The position numbers and the translations under genes were made by a program. Source: Chloroflexota bacterium (GTDB lineage: Bacteria > Chloroflexota > Limnocylindria > Limnocylindrales > CSP1-4). Taken from it: DNA of 41,461 nt. Below, in pieces: positions 32,418 to 40,304 of this stretch. The stretch's first letter is position 1; each line of letters opens with the position of its first letter. A model generated the notes under the pieces. It did not search any database, had not been told where the DNA came from, and saw nothing but the letters and a program-made list of their open reading frames with translations. Location: NCBI GenBank assembly GCA_919901745.1, contig CAKKPP010000003.1, positions 296,838 to 338,298 of the forward strand, written 5' to 3'.

Positions 32418-33896
32418 TCAGGTTGGGCTCGACCCGGTCAACGCGAGCTCGATGTCGTCGACAAGGTGCTGGAAATCGGGCCGGAAAGTGACGTCGTGCC
32501 GGACGATCGCCCCGACCTGGATCGAGCTTCCGTTGGGCCGCCGCTGGATGCGTGCCCAGGCCCGCCGACCTGGGAAGAGGAAGACAAGGCTGATGCCGGA
32601 CACGAGGAGACCTGCGCCGATCCAGACGAAGACCGCGCCCGGGTCCCGGGCGACGATCAGGCCGGTGAACTGGCGCTCGCGAACGAACGTGAAGTCGAGC
32701 TCGGCGATGTTCGCGGGTTGGCCCTGGGAGATGATCTCGGTGGCGATCGGCTCGCCCTCGAGCCCGGACCGGTAGACCTCGATTTGCATCTGCCCCGGCT
32801 TGATCCGTGGATCCACCTCTCCCGAGGTTGCCCCGACGACATAGGCCGTGAGCCCGGCGTCGGGCAGGATGATCTGGCCGACGCGGTACTTGTCGTCGGA
32901 CGTGGCCCACTCGAGCGGGACGCCCCGGTCGAAGACGACTCTGCCGGTCGGGTCAGCCACCGTCATCACGGCCGCGGCGCCATAGAAGGACTGGTAGAAG
33001 GTCACGTCCCCCGCGCGCAGCGGCTCGTTGACCCGGACGGTCTGGGCAATCACCTGCACCCCATCCATGTACAGGACGAGATCGCTCGCGAAGTCGCTCG
33101 GGCTGCCGTTCGTGTAGTAGGAGTCGGTGAAGCTCTTCGCCTCGATCGACATGCCCGTGCCGTACCCGACCTCGACCCGGGACCCGACCGGCACCGCGAG
33201 GCTGTTGTTCCGGAAGCCCCAGGCGGTGCCGATGAGAGCGCCCGCAAGGATCAAGGTGAGGCTGAGATGGGCGATGACCGTCCCGAACGGTCCCCAGCGG
33301 AACCGGTCCGCGTAGAGGTGGATCGTGTCACCGTCGTGATTGACGATGGTCCGGAAGTGGCGAGCCCGGAACGCCGTCTGGACCTCGGCGAGGGCGGTGC
33401 CGGGATCCGCCGCTGTCGCGATGCTCGCTCGGAGCGGCGCATGCGCGAAGAACGTCTCGCTCATGTTCGTCCGGGGGTGGACGGCCCGCTTCCAGAGGCG
33501 GGGCGCCCTGTTCACGGAGCAGGCCAGGAGGCTCATCGTCAGGAGGACGACGATTCCTCTGAACCAGATCGAGCTGAAGACCGAGAAGAGGCCGAGAGCA
33601 TCGAAGACTCCCGTCCAGCCACCGTACTTGGGGCGGACGGTCTCGAGCCAGACTGCGTACGCCTGCCGGTCGCCCTGGAGGCCGGGGTCAGCCTGTACGA
33701 GCAGCGTCCCGATGAAACCCAGGACGGCGAGTCCAAGCATGAGGGCGAGCCCGGTCCGCATCGAGATGAAGAAGTGCCACAGCCGCTTGCCGGGGTCTGC
33801 GGGCGAAACCGTGAGGCCTCCGTCGAGGTCGTCGGTCGTCTTGCGATCGGCCCGAGTGATCGCCGGGGTCCGAACTGGCTGGGTCATGCGCGTCAT
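32418..33896 (-). CDS. resB: Cytochrome c biogenesis protein ResB
   Basis: A 492-residue ResB/Ccs1 protein. Seen: LWHFFISMRTGLALMLGLAVLGFIGTLL (TM1), WFRGIVVLLTMSLLACSVNRAPRLW (TM2), VIAHLSLTLILAGALIGTAWGF (TM3), a large extracytoplasmic domain, and a final helix FVWIGAGLLVSGISLVFLFPGRRAWARI. It partners CcsB in the heme c synthase complex. The ATG at 33896 overlaps the ccdA stop (ATGA). The longer in-frame extension seen upstream lies within ccdA and is not real. Confidence 0.9.
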   Translation of the reverse strand: MTRMTQPVRTPAITRADRKTTDDLDGGLTVSPADPGKRLWHFFISMRTGLALMLGLAVLGFIGTLLVQADPGLQGDRQAYAVWLETVRPKYGGWTGVFDALGLFSVFSSIWFRGIVVLLTMSLLACSVNRAPRLWKRAVHPRTNMSETFFAHAPLRASIATAADPGTALAEVQTAFRARHFRTIVNHDGDTIHLYADRFRWGPFGTVIAHLSLTLILAGALIGTAWGFRNNSLAVPVGSRVEVGYGTGMSIEAKSFTDSYYTNGSPSDFASDLVLYMDGVQVIAQTVRVNEPLRAGDVTFYQSFYGAAAVMTVADPTGRVVFDRGVPLEWATSDDKYRVGQIILPDAGLTAYVVGATSGEVDPRIKPGQMQIEVYRSGLEGEPIATEIISQGQPANIAELDFTFVRERQFTGLIVARDPGAVFVWIGAGLLVSGISLVFLFPGRRAWARIQRRPNGSSIQVGAIVRHDVTFRPDFQHLVDDIELALTGSSPT

Positions 33897-34645
33897 CCCC
33901 AGGGGCCGAGCGGGGTGAAGAGGCTGGAAAGGCGAGTGAACGTGTTCGTGATCATCAGGACGCCGACCAGGCCGAGCATGACCCCGGTCACCGCCGAGAC
34001 CGCCGTGTGGTGGTCGCGCAGCCAGCCGAGTCGATGGCTGACCGAGGTGGCGCCGACGGCGACGAGGATGAACGGGATCGCCAGGCCGGTCGCGTAGGCG
34101 ACGAGCAGCATGGTTCCCTCTGCGACGCTCGCGCCGACCGAGGCCAGGCCGATGATCCCACCGAGGATCGGGCCGATACAGGGCGTCCAGCCAGCCGCGA
34201 AGACGACCCCGAGGAGAGCGGAACGCGGGTGGCTCGGCGTCGAGGGGGCCACCTGGCCGAAGCCCGGCGAGGCCCCACCCATGGGACCGACGGACAGGCG
34301 GACCTCGCGGTGCAGGGCGGTGATGTCGATCGCACCGGCCACGTGGAGGCCCATGAAGACGAGGATCGTGCCGCCGACCTGGCGGAGCAGCCCGACGTGG
34401 TCGCGGAGCACGTAGCCGATGAGGCCGACCGACGCCCACAGCGCGATGAACACTGCCGAGAAGCCGAGAACGAACGCGACGGCCTGGCTGAACGCGGCCC
34501 TGCGCCGGACCGTGCCGTCGTCCGGCTGGCTCCCGGCCATGTACCCGATGTACGCCGGGACGAGCGGCAGGCAGCATGGCGAAGCGAATGAGACGATCCC
34601 AGCCAGGAAGGCGATGAGGATCCCGATGCCGACGCCTGTCTCCAT
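33893..34645 (-). CDS. ccdA: CcdA/DsbD-type membrane electron carrier
   Basis: A 250-residue protein with six membrane helices and the two family Cys: FASPCCLPLVPAYIGYMAG (C24/C25) and AGWTPCIGPILGGIIGLAS. It passes electrons from cytoplasmic thioredoxin across the membrane to TlpA/ResA-type proteins. ATG 34645 (METGVGIGIL) is preferred over the upstream in-frame start. Coupled to resB by a four-base overlap. Confidence 0.9.
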   Translation of the reverse strand: METGVGIGILIAFLAGIVSFASPCCLPLVPAYIGYMAGSQPDDGTVRRRAAFSQAVAFVLGFSAVFIALWASVGLIGYVLRDHVGLLRQVGGTILVFMGLHVAGAIDITALHREVRLSVGPMGGASPGFGQVAPSTPSHPRSALLGVVFAAGWTPCIGPILGGIIGLASVGASVAEGTMLLVAYATGLAIPFILVAVGATSVSHRLGWLRDHHTAVSAVTGVMLGLVGVLMITNTFTRLSSLFTPLGPWG

Positions 34646-34649
34646 GGCG

Positions 34650-34775
34650 TCAGTTCCCGCTCCCCGCCGACGAGGCGCCTGGTGCGGCTGGAGCGGCGCT
34701 GGCACGGGCGCTCGAGGCAGACTCCATGACCACCACCGCCTGGGCGTTGGTGGCCGGTTGCGTTCGGGCGGTCAT
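34650..34775 (-). CDS. Possible 41-residue Ala/Ser-rich peptide
   Basis: ATG 34775 (MTARTQPATNAQAVVVMES ... SSAGSGN) ends four bases before ccdA. Composition is Ala/Ser/Thr-rich, with no Cys or membrane segment. The tight spacing to ccdA is the only positive evidence. It may instead be non-coding leader. Confidence 0.25.
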   Translation of the reverse strand: MTARTQPATNAQAVVVMESASSARASAAPAAPGASSAGSGN

Positions 34776-34912
34776 GGTGACGGCCTCATGTTGGCTTGCG
34801 GCATTGGCTGGTGAGGAAGAATTCGACCCTTCAGTCTCCCGATGCTGACGATCCCGACGAAATTGCCGTGCGCGCCTCTCGTTGTAGCCCTGATTCCCGC
34901 GGCGGGCGACGG

Positions 34913-35302
34913 TCAGTCCGCCCCGGTCAATGCTCGCTCGATCGCGTCGGCAAGGCGGGCTCCCGTCGGTGCGCCGACGAGTGGCGTCACGCGATGAAGG
35001 CCGGCAATCTCGATCCAGTTCGGTTCGATCCCGGATGCCCACAGCACCACGGGAACGTCCGGGTGGATGTCGCGCAATCCCTCGATCAGTCTGCGGGCGC
35101 CGTCAGGTTCGCCCGTGGCGAAGGCGTCATAGACCAGGACGTCGGCCTGATCGGCGAGATCGCAGGCACGGCCAGCCAGGATCGGGCAGTGCATGACCGC
35201 CGGGCCGGCGCACTGCTGAATGGCGTAGCCGCGCCGTCGCAACGCGTCGGCCTCCTGGTCGGCGACATCGATGTCGTGATGGACGAGCAGTACCCGGGTC
35301 AT
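34913..35302 (-). CDS. Receiver-like (CheY-fold) protein lacking key residues
   Basis: 129 residues that read like a response-regulator receiver: MTRVLLVHHDIDVADQEADALRRRGYAI, ADVLVYDAFATGEPDGARRLIEGLRDIHPDVPVVLWASG. The phospho-acceptor candidate is Asp59, but the first acidic pair is reduced to HHD, the Thr/Ser switch is Ala89, and the conserved Lys near the end is absent (LVGAPTG). An insertion with three Cys (C31, C39, C47) sits between helix 1 and beta-3. No output domain. It overlaps the cytochrome c stop by four bases, so it is made with the redox genes. Possibly a phosphorylation-independent regulator or adaptor. Confidence 0.6.
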   Translation of the reverse strand: MTRVLLVHHDIDVADQEADALRRRGYAIQQCAGPAVMHCPILAGRACDLADQADVLVYDAFATGEPDGARRLIEGLRDIHPDVPVVLWASGIEPNWIEIAGLHRVTPLVGAPTGARLADAIERALTGAD

Positions 35303-35802
35303 CGCGTCACCTCGGCCACGTCGAGGGACCATGTGGATCCGCCGGAGGTCGAGGAGGCTGCCTTTCGGATCGCCTTGAGGAAGGCATAGATCGTGTCGAG
35401 ATCGTCATCGCTGAGGACCTCCTCGGTGAACATGGGCATCCCCCCCGGCCCGGACCGGACGACAGGGCCGAAGTCCTCGAGCCACACGTCCTCGAGGTCG
35501 AGGTTGGGACCGACGACGCCCCCTTCGCTGGCGAGGCCGTGGCAGGCGGCGCAGCCGTACCCGACGAAGAACAGCCGGCCGCGCGCGACCGGATCGGCAC
35601 TCAGGACGAGCGCCGGATCGGCCAGCCCGATGCCCGTGTAGGGGATCTCCTCACCCGCGTAACCGATTGGTGTCCGGTCGAAGCCTTCCGGGCGCACGTT
35701 GGCGTGCGTCTCCGGGCTGCGTGCGACGACACCGACGATCAGGCCGAACGCCAGGCCGCTGATCAGGGTGAGGAAGACCGCCGGGACGAAGAAGCGGCTC
35801 AT
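35299..35802 (-). CDS. Membrane-anchored monoheme cytochrome c
   Basis: A 167-residue protein: N-terminal membrane anchor (FFVPAVFLTLISGLAFGLIVGVVA, about 4-27), then a class I cytochrome c domain with GCAACHGL (C84, C87, H88) and a methionine axial ligand in GGMPMF (M122 or M124). The heme faces the extracytoplasmic side. It is expected to accept electrons from the NrfCD complex encoded just upstream. Heme is attached by the CcdA/ResB/CcsB/TlpA set immediately downstream. Start and stop overlap neighbouring genes by four bases on each side. Confidence 0.9.
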   Translation of the reverse strand: MSRFFVPAVFLTLISGLAFGLIVGVVARSPETHANVRPEGFDRTPIGYAGEEIPYTGIGLADPALVLSADPVARGRLFFVGYGCAACHGLASEGGVVGPNLDLEDVWLEDFGPVVRSGPGGMPMFTEEVLSDDDLDTIYAFLKAIRKAASSTSGGSTWSLDVAEVTR

Positions 35803-36377
35803 CGTGTCTGGTCCAGCCCGGGTGTCGCGGACGCACCGCCGGCTCGGGCGATGGCGACGAGCCGGAGCGTCACCAGGAACAGGATTGACCAGACGGTGGC
35901 GAGGGTTGCCATCACGAGCCCCGCGTCGACGCCCGGGACATCGACGCCGGCCGCGGAGCGGTAGAGCTGTTCACCACCGGTGACGTCGAAAGCCGTGCTG
36001 ATCACTTCGACCGCGCCATCGTCGGATGCGACGTACTCCATCCGGAGCTCGTGGCGCCCGGCGAGACGTGGCCTGTAGGCGAGGTTGGCGACGCCGGTCT
36101 CGTCGGTCACCGCCCGGCCGATCTCGGCCTCGCCCGCGACGCCACCAAAGGACACATGGAGGTAGAAGATGACGGTCGTCCCCGGAAGTGGCGTCCTGTC
36201 TCCGGCGCGCAGGTCAACGGCGACAGCGACGGTCTCGCCGACTGTCATCTTGTCGGGAACGGTGACATGGGCCAGTACGTGCGAGGCGAGTGCGGGTGCT
36301 GCCAGGGTGACGGCGATCGCTCCCACTGCGAGGCAGCTGATCGCGGTCCGGACAGCCCGCCGGGTGATCACGTTCAT
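35799..36377 (-). CDS. Secreted Ig-like domain protein with C-terminal membrane anchor
   Basis: 192 residues: signal peptide (TAISCLAVGAIAVTLAAPALASH), a beta-sandwich-like domain (VTVPDKMTVGETVAVAVDLRAGDRTPLPGTTVIFYLHVSF ... GVANLAYRPRLAGRHELRMEYV) and a C-terminal membrane helix (VMATLATVWSILFLVTLRLVAIARA). Likely held on the outer face of the membrane, covering or assembling the electron-transfer complex. The His-rich start of the mature part (SHVLAHV) could bind metal; that is speculation. ATG 36377 overlaps the nrfD stop (TGATG). Confidence 0.7.
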   Translation of the reverse strand: MNVITRRAVRTAISCLAVGAIAVTLAAPALASHVLAHVTVPDKMTVGETVAVAVDLRAGDRTPLPGTTVIFYLHVSFGGVAGEAEIGRAVTDETGVANLAYRPRLAGRHELRMEYVASDDGAVEVISTAFDVTGGEQLYRSAAGVDVPGVDAGLVMATLATVWSILFLVTLRLVAIARAGGASATPGLDQTR

Positions 36378-37738
36378 CAGCCGACTTCTCCTGCCAGTTT
36401 CGGGGTTTCGGGGGCGGGCTGAACGGTGCCGGACCCGGCGACCGTCGCCTCGTGGTCCTCGGCAACCTCCCAGACCGCGATGATCGGGAAGACCTTGGTG
36501 AACACGGTGATCAGGAGCGCGAACAGGGCGAGCCCGGCGGCCAGGAGCGACCACTCGACCCAGGTCGGGGCGTAGCTGGCCGGCTCGTATGGCATGAGCG
36601 GCACCCGCAGGCCGGTCACCACGATGAAGTACCGCTCGATCCACATCGCGACCGTGACCAGAGCGGCCGCCGCGACGAAGCCGCGCACATTCCGCGTCGC
36701 GGGGAGCAGGGCGATCACGATCGGGGCGATGAGACCGCCCAGGAGGTAGAACCAGAAGAGGGGGGCGAACTCCGCCAGGAACAGCTGGCGGAAGTGGAAC
36801 TCCACCCCCTCCCTGAGCTTGTAGCCATGGGTCATGAACTCGCTGATGTTCGCGTAGATCATGATTGCCGCGAACGTCGCCAGCAGCAGCCCGAGGTACA
36901 CGAAGTGCTTCTCGGTGAGGTATTCCTCGAGGTGATACGCGCGGCGGAGGATCGCCATCACGACGATCAGGATGGCGATGCCCGAGAAGATCGCCCCGGC
37001 CACGAAGAAGGCTCCGAAGAGTGCGCTGTCCCAGGGCACCCGCATGGTCATCGCGAAGATCCACGACACGACGGTGTGGACCGAGACGGCGATCGGGATG
37101 ATGAGGATCATCAGCACGCCGATCGCGGAGGCGAGGGAACGGCGCTGCGCCGCATTGCCGTTCCAGCCGATTGCCAGGGTGCGGTAGAGCCAGCCTCGCC
37201 AGCGCGAGGTTCGACCGCCCAGCCGGTCCCGGAACAGTGCCAGGTCGGGGATCATCGGCACAAACAGGTAGGTGATGCTGCCCGTCAGGTACGTGGTGAT
37301 GGCCAGCACGTCCCAGATGATCGGCGACTGCCATCGTCCGTAGATGACGACGTTGAGCAGACGGTCGGGGCGACCGAGGTCGATGATCACGTACGAGGCA
37401 CCGCAGACGAGCGCCACCACGGTGACGAACTCGGCCATCCGAGTCACCGGTGTCCGCCAGCGCGCCTGCGAGACGCGCAGGATCGCCGAGATCAGCGTGC
37501 CGGCATGACTGATCCCGATGAAGAAAACGAACGTGGCGATGTACAGGCCCCACGAGATCCGGTCGCGCATCCCGGTCACGACAAGGCCGTCGCGCAGCTG
37601 GACCGAATAGGCGTAGGCGCCCCAGCCGATGACGGCCAGCAGGAAGGCGACGACCGCCCAGAAGCGGGGACCGGTCCGCCTGATGGGCGCGAGCGCCGTC
37701 TCCTCGAGGCGCCGCTCCCAGTCGTTCAGCGCTTCCAT
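36377..37738 (-). CDS. nrfD: NrfD/PsrC-type quinol-interacting membrane subunit
   Basis: A 453-residue protein of the NrfD family with about 9-10 membrane helices: SWGLYIATFVFFIGISHAGTLISA, FVTVVALVCGASYVIIDLGRPDRLLN, SPIIWDVLAITTYLTGSITYLFVPMIPDLAL, AVSVHTVVSWIFAM, and FREQLFLAEFAPLFWF-like segments near TM7. The family exchanges electrons with quinol and passes them to a partner Fe-S protein (here the gene directly upstream). ATG 37738 (MEALNDWERRLEE) overlaps the Fe-S gene by 13 bases. The layout resembles ActC/PsrC proteins. Confidence 0.9.
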   Translation of the reverse strand: MEALNDWERRLEETALAPIRRTGPRFWAVVAFLLAVIGWGAYAYSVQLRDGLVVTGMRDRISWGLYIATFVFFIGISHAGTLISAILRVSQARWRTPVTRMAEFVTVVALVCGASYVIIDLGRPDRLLNVVIYGRWQSPIIWDVLAITTYLTGSITYLFVPMIPDLALFRDRLGGRTSRWRGWLYRTLAIGWNGNAAQRRSLASAIGVLMILIIPIAVSVHTVVSWIFAMTMRVPWDSALFGAFFVAGAIFSGIAILIVVMAILRRAYHLEEYLTEKHFVYLGLLLATFAAIMIYANISEFMTHGYKLREGVEFHFRQLFLAEFAPLFWFYLLGGLIAPIVIALLPATRNVRGFVAAAALVTVAMWIERYFIVVTGLRVPLMPYEPASYAPTWVEWSLLAAGLALFALLITVFTKVFPIIAVWEVAEDHEATVAGSGTVQPAPETPKLAGEVG

Positions 37739-38709
37739 GTAGCGGCTCCCTCGGCCCGTTCCATCCACGGCCACTCGGTCGGCTGCCGGTCCGGGGTGAA
37801 GGCGTCACGCCCGACCGCCTCGCCGTGGCCGGGGATGTAGAACACCCGCGGCTTGGTGCCCAGATCGTCCTTGAGTCGGTAGGCGTCGTTCTCGGAGAGG
37901 AAGCGCGACACGGACACGAGCGCCGTGCCGTTGGTCGCGATGTCCTCCTCGAGGTCGCCGTAGTAGATGGCTCCGTTTGGGCACCCCTGGGCGCAATAGG
38001 GAAGCGTCCCGGCGCGCGCCATGTCGGGACAGAAGTCGCACTTCATCACCGTCCCCTTCTTCGCGGGGATCTGGTGTTCGGCCGAGTAGTCGGCGAGCAA
38101 CGCCTCGGGTGGAATCGGTGCGTTGCCCCAGTTGAAGAAGCGCCGATCGTAGGGGCATGCTGCCATGCAGATCCGGCAGCCGATGCAACGCTCCTGGTCG
38201 ATCAGGACCGTTCCCTCGGGCGTGGAGAACGTGGCGCCGACCGGGCAGACGTTCACGCACGGTGGGTTCTCGCACTGCTGGCAGGGCGTCGGGACGAACT
38301 GCGTGCCGCCGCCCGGCAGTTCCCCCTCATAGACCTCGACCCACTCCATCGGCTCCGGGGCGAAGTGGCCCTCGATGCAGGCGGCGGTGCAGCGGGGCGG
38401 CTTCCCGGTGCTCTGGCAGCCGTCGCACGATCGGAGGTCGATGATCATCGTCCACTGGCGGATCCGTCCGTCACGCGTGTGCGCCGCATCGCCCCCGTGA
38501 GGCGGCTCGGGCCGGGCCTCGGCCAGGCCGGCCTGACGGAGCAGCTGAGGCAGGACCGGCAGCGGGACCACGGCCAGGCTGCCGAGCCCGAGCACCCGGA
38601 GGAAGCGACGCCGATCGAAGCGGGATCCGTCCATCACCGGACGGGGCGGCGCGTCCGCGCACTCGCGATCCTGTCCTGGCGCCGCCCCCATGACCGTGTC
38701 GTCGTCCAT
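37726..38709 (-). CDS. nrfC: Tat-exported four-cluster ferredoxin subunit (NrfC/PsrB/DmsB-type)
   Basis: A 327-residue protein with a twin-arginine signal (FDRRRFLRVLGLGSLAVVPLPVLP) and four Cys sets for 4Fe-4S clusters: CDGCQSTGKPPRCTAACIEG, CQQCENPPCVNVCPVG, CIGCRICMAACPY and CDFCPDMARAGTLPYCAQGCPNG. Such subunits relay electrons between NrfD and a periplasmic partner. No molybdopterin or heme catalytic subunit is adjacent, so electrons probably go to the cytochrome c or cupredoxin. ATG 38709 lies in the duplicated promoter segment and lacks a Shine-Dalgarno site; ATG 38634 (MDGSRFDRRRF) would give a more usual Tat leader. Which is used is open. Confidence 0.9.
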   Translation of the reverse strand: MDDDTVMGAAPGQDRECADAPPRPVMDGSRFDRRRFLRVLGLGSLAVVPLPVLPQLLRQAGLAEARPEPPHGGDAAHTRDGRIRQWTMIIDLRSCDGCQSTGKPPRCTAACIEGHFAPEPMEWVEVYEGELPGGGTQFVPTPCQQCENPPCVNVCPVGATFSTPEGTVLIDQERCIGCRICMAACPYDRRFFNWGNAPIPPEALLADYSAEHQIPAKKGTVMKCDFCPDMARAGTLPYCAQGCPNGAIYYGDLEEDIATNGTALVSVSRFLSENDAYRLKDDLGTKPRVFYIPGHGEAVGRDAFTPDRQPTEWPWMERAEGAATWKR

Positions 38710-38808
38710 GACGCCAATTGTCCGTACGGTCGATCGACGGGCGCATCAGACGAACTGGGCAGGCGCGTCGGAGAATGGGCTTCTCGAACTAGTGTCTTTC
38801 CGCGATGG
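38694..38808 (-). promoter_or_regulatory. Duplicated 115-bp promoter/start segment, copy 1 (upstream of Fe-S gene)
   Basis: Matches 40110-40224 with five substitutions in 115 bases. On the minus strand it contains a hairpin GAGAA-TGGGC-TTCTC, the palindrome core GTCGATCGAC (within 38727-38740), GACAAT as a possible -10 (38722-38717), and the ATG plus first five codons of the Fe-S gene. The -10 ends seven bases before the ATG, implying a nearly leaderless message. No good -35 exists; the palindrome sits there, so it is a candidate operator. Confidence 0.8.
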
Positions 38809-38891
38809 CCGACGAGTGGAACGACAGCGTGTTCAGGACGATCTCGTGCCCTCTGACCGAGCGCGGGGCCGCAGCGAGCTGGGCATGGAAC

Positions 38892-38915
38892 CACCCCGGC
38901 CGGCCGGCCGGGGTG
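38892..38915 (-). terminator. 24-bp GC palindrome hairpin
   Basis: CACCCCGGCCGG and its reverse complement form a perfect palindrome that can fold as a 9-10 bp stem. It lies 41 bases beyond the cupredoxin stop, between that gene and the downstream Fe-S operon promoter, so it probably separates the two transcription units. Confidence 0.65.
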
Positions 38916-38956
38916 TTTCCCCTTGCGATGTGTCGCCGGATGCAGATCGCGAGCGA

Positions 38957-39973
38957 TCAGCCGCCTGCCACGACCGTGATCGTGCCGAACATGCCCTTCT
39001 CGAAGTGGCCCTTGATCAGGCAGACCAGATCGTAGACGCCGGCCTTGGTGGGGATCAGGAACAGTTCGATCGACTGGCCCGCGAACACCTCCACCTCGAG
39101 CGGGGCGGGACCCTTGAACTCACCGGAAGCGTCCTCGGCCTTGCGGAAGGCGATCGAGTTGAAGAAGTCCTCGGCCGTGAATTCGTGCTTCTCGGTGCCC
39201 ACGTTGACGACCGAGATGACGTACGGCTGGCCGACCTTGAGGACCGTGTCCTTGGGCGTGAAGGACATCTCGGCCAGGTCGACCTGGATCGTCTGCTTCG
39301 TGTCCCAGTCGGCCGCCTTGACCTGCGCCCCGCCGTCCGTGATCCACGGTCCCGAGTCGACGGCGGCGAGCTGGAGCGCCGGCGATGCGGGTGTCTGGCC
39401 GGTGACGGTGATCGTGCCGAACATGCCCTTCTCGAAGTGGCCATCGGGGGTGCCCAGGCCGATCTCGCAGACGACGTCGTATGTCCCGGGGATGAGCGGG
39501 ATGATGAAGAGCTCGACCGTCTTGCCCGCGAAGACCTCGATCTCAGTGAAGAAGGGGACCTTCACCTCCGACTCGGGAGTCTCGGCCTTGCGGGTCGCCA
39601 CGGTCCGCATGAAGCCCTCGGCCGTGAACTCGTGCTTCTCGGTGCCCACGTTGACGATCTCGAGGACATACGGCTGCCCGGCCTCGAGGACGATGTCCTT
39701 GGGCGTGAAGGACATCTCGGCCAGCTCGATCGTGACCGTCTTCTTCGTGTCCCAGTTGGCCGCCTTGACGAAGTCGGCCGCGTTGGCGACGTACTGCGCG
39801 GTGTCGGGCGCCACGGTGGCGGGGGGAGGCGCCGGCGTGGCCGGCGGCGTGGCCGGGGCCACGGACGGGGCGACCGATGGGGCGCTGGTGTCGGGTGTGC
39901 CTGCCCCGGTGCAGGCCGACAGAACGAGCGTCAGGGCCACCATGACCGTTGGAATGGATGCCGTGCGTTTCAT
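38957..39973 (-). CDS. Tandem cupredoxin lipoprotein (two type 1 copper domains)
   Basis: A 338-residue lipoprotein: signal and lipobox LVLSAC (Cys21), a Pro/Ala/Thr linker (about 25-60), then two homologous blue-copper-like domains. Domain 1: H114 (EKHEF), C169, H179, M184. Domain 2: H263, C318, H323, M328. Both keep the His-Cys-His-Met type 1 set, but the loop from Cys to the second His has nine residues in domain 1 and four in domain 2. The domains share long identical stretches (AEMSFTPKD, NVGTEKHEFTAE, GHFEKGMFGTITV), so the duplication is recent. It is likely a periplasm-side electron carrier for the NrfCD/cytochrome c system. AGGAGG precedes ATG 39973, which also overlaps an upstream leader ORF. 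Confidence 0.9.
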   Translation of the reverse strand: MKRTASIPTVMVALTLVLSACTGAGTPDTSAPSVAPSVAPATPPATPAPPPATVAPDTAQYVANAADFVKAANWDTKKTVTIELAEMSFTPKDIVLEAGQPYVLEIVNVGTEKHEFTAEGFMRTVATRKAETPESEVKVPFFTEIEVFAGKTVELFIIPLIPGTYDVVCEIGLGTPDGHFEKGMFGTITVTGQTPASPALQLAAVDSGPWITDGGAQVKAADWDTKQTIQVDLAEMSFTPKDTVLKVGQPYVISVVNVGTEKHEFTAEDFFNSIAFRKAEDASGEFKGPAPLEVEVFAGQSIELFLIPTKAGVYDLVCLIKGHFEKGMFGTITVVAGG

Positions 39974-40125
39974 CGTGCGCCTCCTGTAGGTCTACATGGG
40001 TCAAGGCGGCTGGTTGCTGCCTCAGGGCGAGGCCAGGGCGAGACCGGGACGGGGGCGAGGGCGCATACGTCCCCGGGGGAGGCGCTCCGCGGGCTGCGGG
40101 CGCGCGTGTCCGTGTCGTCGTCCAT
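39970..40125 (-). CDS. Possible 51-residue leader ORF coupled to the cupredoxin gene
   Basis: The duplicated promoter copy 2 carries the Fe-S gene's ATG and first codons (MDDDT). Here they lead into a different, Pro/Arg-rich sequence (TRARSPRSASPGD ...) that ends in TGA overlapping the cupredoxin ATG (ATGA at 39973-39970). If the copied start works, ribosomes would be delivered to the cupredoxin start. Likely a by-product of the duplication that became a leader peptide. The translation is inferred. Confidence 0.4.
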   Translation of the reverse strand: MDDDTDTRARSPRSASPGDVCALAPVPVSPWPRPEAATSRLDPCRPTGGAR

Positions 40126-40224
40126 GGCGCCAATTGTCCGTACCGTCGATCGACGGGCGCATCAGACGAACTGGGCAGACGCGCCGGAGAATGAGCTTCT
40201 CGAACTAGTGTCTTTCCGCGATGG
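40110..40224 (-). promoter_or_regulatory. Duplicated 115-bp promoter/start segment, copy 2 (upstream of cupredoxin gene)
   Basis: See copy 1 at 38694-38808; the offset is exactly 1416 bases. In this copy the palindrome is longer and perfect: CCGTCGATCGACGG (40143-40156). The GAGAA/TTCTC hairpin and GACAAT element are kept. It should drive the leader ORF and cupredoxin gene, giving shared control with the Fe-S/NrfD operon. Confidence 0.8.
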
Positions 40225-40304
40225 TGCGCGGCGCGCGGGGCAACGACCCGCGGGGGGAGCCGACCGCCTGTGGGACAGGGAGCGTGGGGGCCGCCGTGGA
40301 CGGG

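Noticed and set aside
32403-34097. 564-residue plus-strand frame opposite resB.
   Set aside because: Antisense shadow of well-recognised resB and ccdA genes.
35799-37808. 669-residue minus-strand frame covering nrfD and the Ig-like gene.
   Set aside because: Only its C-terminal 192 codons are a gene; the upstream part is out of frame with nrfD, which has clear family motifs.
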